DNA of 64,000 nucleotides from Tulasnella sp. 424 (taxonomy: Eukaryota > Basidiomycota > Agaricomycetes > Cantharellales > Tulasnellaceae). Under the pieces are notes generated by a model that was not told where the DNA came from, searched no databases, and saw only the letters and a program-made list of their open reading frames with translations. Of the stretch, positions 56,917 to 64,000 are shown piece after piece. Numbering within the stretch: position 1 is the first letter of the stretch; every line of letters begins with the position of its first letter. The DNA is taken from NCBI GenBank assembly GCA_019633425.1, contig WSUB01000038.1:186001-250000 (forward strand), read 5' to 3'. The position numbers and the translations under genes were made by a program.

Positions 56917-58878
56917 ATGAGTCAACTGAGCTTCGCGCTACGCCCAGTGGCGATGAGTACGAATGAAGCGTTGGCGTTCTGTGGAGGCACGCGTGTGGGA
57001 GAGGGACGAATTTCTACCTTAATGGTAAGCTTTTCCTTGCCGGTTGAGATGTTTCCGACGATCTGAAATTCGAGATTTCTAACGTTTCGGATGCATTTGC
57101 GAACCAAGACCGCCAGCGCTCAGAGTAAAACCACCGGCGAGCAAGATGTGGTTATCCTGTCGACCGACACGCACGAGGATGGATCCACAACGTCGTGCCT
57201 CGAGAGTGGAAGGCAACCTTCCGATGAGCAAATAGAAATGGATTGGGTGGTGAGTGGACACGTGCCCGCGTTGCCTTCGCGAGCTTATGCCTTCTTGTAG
57301 CCCTCCCCCTTACCGTCATCAACCTCAACCTCCTCGTCTGAATCTCCATCAACGATCGACATGGTCGATCTTCTCGAAGAACGCCACTCACAAAATAACT
57401 CGGATGCAGCCGAGTCCCGGCTTCGATCTGCGTTGGCTGTCGCTGGATCGTCAGACGATGACGCAGCACCTGCTACTGCGCTCATCAAAATCGGCCACAT
57501 CCAGCGCTCTCAATCAAAATATGAGGAGGCCGAGGAATCATTTACCCTGGCGCAAGCCACCTACTTCAGCCTGGGTGACGACCAAGGTCAAGCAAACGCC
57601 CTATTTGGTCTTGGGCAGACCCAATATGCCCAGTCCAAGTACACCGAAGCCGAGGAATCCTTTACACAGGCTCTCACAATTCGCCAAAACGGCAATAACG
57701 ACGCGGGTATCGCTTCCACTTTCCGAGCACTGGGTCAAATTCATTTTGCCCAGTCCAAGTACAGCGATGCTGTGAAATTCCTTACCCAAGCCGGAGACCT
57801 GTATGCTTCTCGTGGGGACAACCGAAGACGGGGAGGCATCTTAGAACGGCTCGGAAACGTCCACCGAACCTATTCAAAGTTACGTGAGGCAGAAGAATGC
57901 TACTCCCTCGCAGAGGGCGTCTTCGCCAGTATTGGGGACGACCTGGGCCAGGCAAAATGCCTACTCGCTCTAGGAAATATCCACTCTACCAAGTCCAATC
58001 ACCAGCAACCGTCGTCCTTCTTCACTCGGGGCCTTAGTCTATACACAAGTCCAAGCAAGGCCAAAGGGATGCCAAACACCCTCCGCGCGATTGGAGAGTC
58101 CCTCCTCCTTTTATCAAGGCACACAGAAGCGGAAGAGGCATTCACTCTAGCGCATGGTGTTTACGTCAGTGTCGGTGACAGCCGGGGTCAAGCCAACGTG
58201 CTATGTAGCTTGGGGAAATTATACTGCGCCCTTTCCAATTACGGAGAAGCGGAGAGATCGTACGTCCGTGCCCAAGATATCTATGATAATCTCGGATGCG
58301 AACTGGGAAAAGCAAACACACTCCGTGGCCTTGCCGAGGTTCAACGGAGTCAAGCCCGGTATGACGATGCTGAGGAGTCGTATGACCTCGCGCAAGCTAT
58401 ATATTGCAGCATTCGTAACGACCTCGGTCAGGCCAACGCTCTCCTTGGCCTCGGAGAAATCCACCATTCAAGGTCCAAATATACCGAGGCTACCGACTCG
58501 TTCAGGCGAGCCTCCGAGTTGTACGTTGGAATCCACCACGAGTTGGGGCAAGCAAACGCTCTGGATGGGTTGGGCAAAGTTTACTTCCAGCAAGATAAAT
58601 ACCGCGAATCGAAGGATTCCTACCGTAAAGCTCGGAGCCTATATGCCCGGCTGGGTCGAAAGATCAGCCGAGCCTCCGATGTCAAGTGGAAAGCGCTTCG
58701 AGCGTTGGATGGAGTCTACAAAAAATTGGGTTACGTACCCTCCTCCGTCAAGATAAAACTGACAGGAGGGGCCGAAAGTTGGAGCGTGCGTATAATCGTA
58801 GATTCTGGGAAAGGGAAATCTTCAATAGGAACTCAACCGATGGAAAGACACCTTCGGCCTCCTTCTGGTTTGGCATGA
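56917..58878 (+). CDS. TPR-only protein H (about 10 TPRs)
   Basis: Proposed exons 56917-57024, 57124-57249 and 57301-58878, all phase 0, give about 603 residues. The last intron (57250-57300, GTGAGT...TTGTAG, 51 nt) is convincing because it joins two open frames precisely; the first is less certain and an alternative acceptor exists near 57108. Residues 1-98 are low-complexity with a Ser/Pro/Thr run and show no kinase motif. About ten 40-residue TPRs follow (for example ALFGLGQTQYAQSKYTEAEE), with Q-S-K-Y and L-G-Q-A-N signatures that place it beside the array. The C-terminal 80 residues are not TPR. It could be a kinase-less paralog or partner. A kinase exon further upstream was looked for and not seen. 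Confidence 0.7.
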
Positions 58879-59721
58879 CATGTGGCTTGCTACGCCGGCC
58901 GTTCACGTCCTTTTGACCATAGTTATAGCGCTGCGTAGATGGCCCCACCACGGGTGATTCCCCTTTTTACTTGCTACCTCACTAATGTCCGAATCTATGT
59001 CGGAAACGGACTTAGAAAGCCCATTCCTGTCTCTAGATATGTCTACGTGAACATAGAGCTTCTTTATCGTCTGTATGCCTTGAATGTCCTCCCAGTGCCG
59101 CGTGACCGATGATTAAACGACTCAGTGCGTGAAGATTACTAGAGCTGTAACTCAGATGGTAGTACCTGGAAATCTTCTCGCAGGTCAGACGAATTTCGAA
59201 ACGCCGGGCAGTCGAATTGTCGGACGCGAAACATTCGCTGCTGTTATAGTAATGTTCGAACTGGCGGAATTCTACCCCGGCTATCTTTATCCACAACCTC
59301 TAACCTCGATGGCTATTTCGCCATACCCTTCAGATAGATTTTTGTGGAGTCCCTTTTCACCGTTCCCTCATCAAAACATTGTAGGCGGGAATTTCGGCAC
59401 CAACCCCCATGGACGATACGCAATACTTATTTACTGCCCACGTGTTCGATGGAGTGAGATGCGCGGTCGGTAAATTTCGAACTGTAACTGTCTCACCAAA
59501 ATCTGATCAACCCGTACACAAACCGCTTTTAGAATGATGGTCGGGAATCTCGGTCTACCCACGTATTCTCGGGTTCGTTATGACTCGTTATCCACAGCCT
59601 CCGAGTCCAGTTCTCCACAAACTCCGCATTACCTCGAGAGCTTCTTAGCCCCTGTTCTGATTCTCCAGTCCCACTTAGAATCACTTAGACACCCCCTAGT
59701 CCACACCCCGCGCACACAGCG
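58879..59721. other. Spacer between H and I, no gene seen
   Basis: No supported coding frame on either strand. The 59600-59720 part is CT-rich, like the leaders before the other kinase genes, and probably holds the 5' leader of I. No clear TATA element is seen. Confidence 0.4.
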
Positions 59722-62700
59722 ATGAGCGACAGCGAAGATGACAAGGGCAGCATGCCTCAATTCCAAGGAAGCAAACGGTCGTCGGTAGGTCGTAATACAT
59801 AACGCCCACAAGGTCGCAGACTCATAGAATCGCTTCAGAGAGCGATCCTGGATGGAATGGGCAAGTATCGAATTCTACCAAGTCGAATCAAACCTTTTGG
59901 GAGCGGTCCAATTGGGCGCGGCGGAAAAGGCGACGTAAGGCTATCAAAACTCGTAGCGCCAGAGGACGAAGAAGATCCGTTCGCAGCCGAAGTTGAAGTC
60001 AACGTTGCGGTCAAGGCACTGAGATTCACCGATAGCGAGAACAAAAATCGAATGCTTGGGGTGTGTTCAGAATATGTATACTTGATTATAAGGGCACCTC
60101 TCTCTAACCATCAATCCTTCTAAGCCTTTCGTACACGAGTTCAAGATGATGACTGAACACTCTCACCCTAATATTGTTGATGCCATTGGGTTCGTCGAAG
60201 ACATCGAGAATGGAATTGCGTGGGTGGTCTTGCCTTGGGAGGCCAACGGCAATGTTCGAGAGTTTCTGTCATCTGGCAATTGGGAGATCCCTGAAAGGAT
60301 ATCTCTGGTGAGTGCGGTAAATGTGCTTTACGCGAGGTTACTTAAACTCTCCATACGATAGATCCAAGATGTTGCGGACGGTCTGAACTACCTCCATTCT
60401 CGCGATCCTCCTATTTGTCACGGGGATCTCAAATCCGTATGTCGTTTCCTCGACCCTTTTAGCGCTTCTCATTAATTTCCCCTCTGTTCTAGTTGAACAT
60501 TCTTGTAAACTCTATCAATCGTGCTGTGATCACCGATTTTGGCTCGGCTCGAACTATGAGGCCGTCCAAAAAGAACGATCTGACCAGACCAAACGCTGAA
60601 ACCCCTCTACTCGACCTGGCAACAATAAAGAGTTCTGAGGCTCTCAAAATCGAGATCACTACGTCCCACACAGAGCTTACTTTGAGTGGCCCAGCTTGGT
60701 CGCTCCGCTGGGCAGCGCCCGAAGTCCTTGCTGGAGGCGACCCGGACTTGCCCAGTGATATCTGGGCTTTTGGGTGGGTCTGCTGGGAGGTGAGTGTTGC
60801 CTGCAGTGCTGGTGAACCATCCCTGAAGCTCATTCTCACGATACGTCAGATCATCACTGGCAAATTGCCATTTCAGGAGTCCAATCATGAGCCGGCCATT
60901 GTGTTCAAGGTCATTCGGGGTCAATTGCCTTCGGCTCTTGATGATGACCAAGCATCTCAGATCGCCAGGTTGAGTTATTTGATGACCGCCTGTTGGGTAT
61001 CCGACGCTTTGAAGAGACCTAGTTCTCGGTACTGCAGAGAAGAGATCTACTCCATGGTACGTTGTCCTTCGAGATTAGAGAACCGAGGTTTGACTTGGCG
61101 TTTCGTAGCCGACGGTTGTCCCGTCCAGTTCTAAAAGTACAAGCGGTGGAAAAATTCGCTCAATCGAGCTTCTCACTACGATGGCCAGCATGGAGAAACG
61201 GCAGGGCAACGAGCAAGAAGCTGCTTCCCTCTATAAACAGGCCTTGGCCATCGCCCGATCTACCGCCGAGGAGTCCACGATAAGTAATATTTTACTTGGA
61301 CTCGGGGACGTCTACCATGGTGCATCCAAGCATGACCTGGCGATGGAGGCGTACGATGAAGCGCACAGTATCTCCTACCGGATCGGAGACCAGCTCGGAG
61401 TTGGAAACGCTTCAAGGAAGCTTGGGGATGTGTACGCCAGTCGCTTCGAACTTTCCAAGGCGCAGGAGTTGTATGTCAAATCGGCCGATATCTTCGCCCA
61501 GCTGCAGACGGCAGCTCAGCCAAGTCAACCCGACGTGCTCAGTGCTTTACTGGGCCAAGGCCTCCTCTACATGAACCAGCATCGCCTCTCTCAAGCAGAA
61601 TCATGCTACTCCCGAGCACGAGATATGTCTGTCGAGCAGGGGAACGAAGATAACCGATCGAACGCTTTACGAGGGTTGGGAGATGTTTTCTGCCGTCGAC
61701 AGGAGTTCCAGAGCGCAGCTCAGCACTACCGCGAGGCCTTAGATGTCTCTACTCGAGTTGGCAACCATTTGGGGCGCTTGTCCGCTCTAGATGGACTTGG
61801 GAGCGTGTACATAGCGTGGAACGAGATTTCCCAGGCGGCCACCTACTTCAGCGAGGCTCGAGATCTCGCCTCATCGCTTAACGCAAGCGGTCCGCGGGTG
61901 AATGCCATCGCCAGGCTAGGAGATTGCTTCACTGCCCAATCCGACTACGGCTCTGCTGGACCATGTTTCAATGAAGCAATGAGGTTCTACACCGAAAGTG
62001 ACGACCATGTTGGTAGAGGCCACACGCTCTGCAGTATCGCGGTGGCACATTCCTACCAGTCCCAGTACGACGAAGCCTTAACTGCGTACGAAGAAGCCTG
62101 GGCCATCTTCACTAGCATCGGATACGATTTGGGAGCAGCCAATGCATACTTCGGGCTCGGAGACGTGTACAAACGGCAGTCAAATATCGGGCAGGCATTA
62201 AAAGCGTTCAACGAAGCCGCTATGATGTACGCGACTATTGGTAGTCATTTGAACGCGGCCGGGACATTCCAAGAGCTAGGACGGCTTCATGCCGTTCAGC
62301 TTGAGCGGTTCTATTCCGAAAACGTAGACGAGGAGGAGGAGGAGCAGCGTACCACCGAAATCGCGGCCGAAGATGCTGCATCCCATCTAGCTCAAGCTGT
62401 AATTGCGTACGACAAGGCGAATAAGCACTGTGTCGCCGGTGGTTATCACTCCCTCAGAACCAGTGCTTTGCTGGGACTCGGATCAATGTACGAGCGATTG
62501 AAAGAACACGCGGAGGCAGAGAAATGTTACAGCGAAGCAAGGGGGGTGTTCGCAAAGCTCGGAGAGGACGTTGGGGAGGCGGCGACGTTACTGCTCCTTG
62601 GACAAGTCCACGCAGCCCGTTCTCAATATGCTGAGGCAGAGAGATACTATGCGGAGGCCCTGGAGTTCTATGCCAGAATCGGCGGCGACGACGAGAAAGC

Positions 62701-63373
62701 AGCTGCCCTGAAGGGACTCGCCACTGCTTACCTTCATCAATCGGAATGTGAAAAGGCCCAAGCTGCGTTCATCGAGTACGGAAACCTCAACGTCCGCTTG
62801 AAGAGGGAGGACGAAAAAGCAACTGCTCTGATCGGACTGGCGAATGCGTTTGCCGTCCAAGGGCAGTTCGACAAGGCAGAAGCTGCTTTTGTCCGTGCAC
62901 GGCGGATATTGTCGACACTGAACAGCAAGCGAGGTGTTGCGGTAACGATAGCTGGGCTGGCCCAGATTTACGCGGCTCAGTCAAAGTACTTCAAAGCAGA
63001 AAACTTCTACATTCAAGCCGAAAACCTTTACATCCAGTTCGGAGATGAGTTGGGAGTGGCAAATTGTCGGGCGGGACGGGGAGATATCTGCGTCAAGATG
63101 TCGTGCTTCTCCACGGCAGAAAAGCTATACACGATGGCACGGGCTCTCTATGCAAAGCTGGGAGTGGAGGATGAAGTCCGGAAAACCACTGCCAAAATGG
63201 CACATGCCGAAGCGGTTCTCAAGGCTAGGCGGGAAGCGCTACCAACAGGAATCTTCGCGTGGCTACTGGAGCGGGAGAAGGAGTCGGAGGAGCAAGCGGA
63301 AAAGGACACAGAAGAGAAGGATGACAGCGACTCGGGGGAAAAGGACGAGGACAAATTAGAAGAGGAGGAATAG
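59722..63373 (+). CDS. Kinase-TPR protein I (about 16 TPRs)
   Basis: Exons 59722-59784, 59839-60060, 60125-60307, 60362-60436, 60493-60789, 60850-61056 and 61109-63373 give about 1103 residues. All six introns sit where they do in A-G; the last acceptor (CGTAG at 61108) is chosen because it continues as S-T-S-G-G-K-I-R-S, equal to S-A-G-G-Q-K-V-R-S of the paralogs. The kinase keeps the canonical G-R-G-G-K-G-D-V loop, Lys80, HGD (Asp178), DFG (Asp196) and APE. About 16 TPRs are individually diverse. One carries an acidic insert (NVDEEEEEQRTTEIAAEDAA), and the protein ends in a strongly acidic Glu/Asp/Lys tail that the others lack. It may be closest to the ancestral gene. Confidence 0.85.
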
Positions 63374-63611
63374 AAGAGCGAAATGTATGATGCAACTTGT
63401 ACTCGCGATTGGACATCGATCTTCGTCAGAATCCCACGAAATGCGTCGGATTTACCTGAGTTTGACATACGAAAGATTATGAATACTGCTTATATAAGCT
63501 GAAGACAGGTACCAAATGCGACGAGGAGATAGAGTGGGTTGTGGAGCCTCCATCTTACTCTGATCCTGCCGACGAAATGTTATTGACCCCGAAGTATGGA
63601 CGCTTCTTCTT
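63374..63611. other. Short convergent 3' spacer
   Basis: Lies between the stop of I and the stop of the minus-strand gene, so it holds both 3' UTRs. It contains a TATATAAG word at 63491-63498, which in this convergent setting is unlikely to be a promoter. Confidence 0.4.
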
Positions 63612-64000
63612 TTACTTGTTTACGTTGGGAGAAGAAACTAAGTCGAGAGAAGGTGTCAGCCACGATTCGTGCTTGGCGCAGATGTGAACTACGGCGTACC
63701 AAATAGCGACGGTGAGCGAAGCGCAAGCCACACCGACTCCGATATGCCTAATGTCTTCTAGACCAAGGCCCTTCCATCCGCTTCCTCTTAAGCCCCCATA
63801 GGGTGGGGAGGCCGCTCGTAAGACGTATCCGCAAACGAGACAGGCTAGCCAGACGGCTAGAGACGGAAGAGCACGATTCCAGCTTCGTCCTGCCAAGTGG
63901 TTTCTCCTGAACCAGTCCCAAGCCCACCATCCTGCCCACCCTGCTCTCAAGAGAAGATTAAAGGAGTTGGCCCACACGAGGCCTGTGTTTTTCCAGCCAA
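63612..64000 (-). CDS. Membrane protein, C-terminal part
   Basis: An open frame runs on the minus strand from the window edge to a stop at 63612-63614 (about 128 codons visible). The frame continues upstream past the apparent start, so the N-terminus lies outside the window. Two hydrophobic helices are visible (SLAVWLACLVCGYVL and HIGVGVACASLTVAIWYAVV), separated by a Gly-rich loop, and a Trp-rich stretch (WAGWWAWDWF) precedes them. It is probably an integral membrane protein, not related to the kinase array. The family is not recognised. Confidence 0.55.
   Translation of the reverse strand, partial: GWKNTGLVWANSFNLLLRAGWAGWWAWDWFRRNHLAGRSWNRALPSLAVWLACLVCGYVLRAASPPYGGLRGSGWKGLGLEDIRHIGVGVACASLTVAIWYAVVHICAKHESWLTPSLDLVSSPNVNK

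Noticed and set aside
59129..59473. 114-codon open frame between H and I
   Set aside because: No recognisable composition, no splice partner and no paralog; expected by chance in a spacer of this size.
61057..61180. TPR protein of I starting at its own ATG (61181), separate from the kinase
   Set aside because: The acceptor at 61108 restores one frame and the conserved S-G-G-K-I-R-S hinge, so kinase and TPRs form one gene.
40483..63373. Bacterial origin or recent transfer of the array
   Set aside because: Six spliceosomal introns per gene with typical fungal sites, and neighbours of ordinary basidiomycete type.
63491..63498. TATATAAG as promoter of a gene at the right edge
   Set aside because: It lies between two converging genes, after both stop codons.
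1..64000. tRNA or rRNA genes
   Set aside because: I looked for the GGTTC-A box B word with a matching acceptor stem and for rRNA-like blocks and saw none; a covariance-model scan would settle it.

Overview
This is basidiomycete nuclear DNA, most likely from an agaricomycete. Coding regions are broken by many 50-100 base GT-AG introns, there are no operons, and the left edge carries a decayed KDZ-type (Kyakuja-Dileera-Zisupton) DNA transposon with the CxC2 cysteine cluster common in mushroom-forming fungi. I cannot name the species.

The core of the window, about 4.8-63.4 kb, is a head-to-tail array on the + strand. Eight loci encode an N-terminal protein kinase-like domain followed by a long tetratricopeptide (TPR) array; a ninth has only TPRs. 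I call them A (7642-12256), B (18212-21625), C (24810-28960), D (33221-36411), E (40483-43633, frameshifted), F (47003-50459, catalytically dead kinase), G (52572-55738, shortened C-terminus), H (56917-58878, TPR only) and I (59722-63373, most divergent). Reconstructed by hand, all eight kinase genes share six phase-0 introns at the same places. Exon 3 (183 nt), exon 4 (75 nt) and exon 6 (207 nt) have identical lengths in every copy. The kinase has a VAVK lysine, a C-helix Glu, HGD in place of HRD, DFG and APE. The TPR unit is 40 residues, and 14 to 26 units occur per gene.

The spacers are paralogous too. A block of about 430 bp upstream of genes A-F is conserved. Farther out are duplicated blocks with broken open frames and relics of a second, unknown gene (Y) that was copied with the array. 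Between A and B the spacer is present twice, as if one kinase-TPR unit had been lost. Divergence rises from left (A, B, D, with near-identical TPR repeats) to right (G, then I).

Layout: 1-3759 KDZ relic; 3760-4780 non-coding and rich in GAATGCA-like words; 4.8-52.2 kb genes A-F with duplicated spacers; 52.2-63.4 kb genes G, H and I with unrelated spacers; 63.6-64.0 kb the 3' end of a minus-strand membrane protein.

How they may work together is inference. Each protein could bind a ligand or partner with its TPR scaffold and signal through a non-RD kinase. Near-identical repeats varying at a few positions, repeat-number change, mosaic paralogs, a pseudokinase and a kinase-less member are what one expects of a fast-evolving recognition locus such as allorecognition or immunity, but here built on kinases instead of NLRs. 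No experimental function can be read from the sequence.
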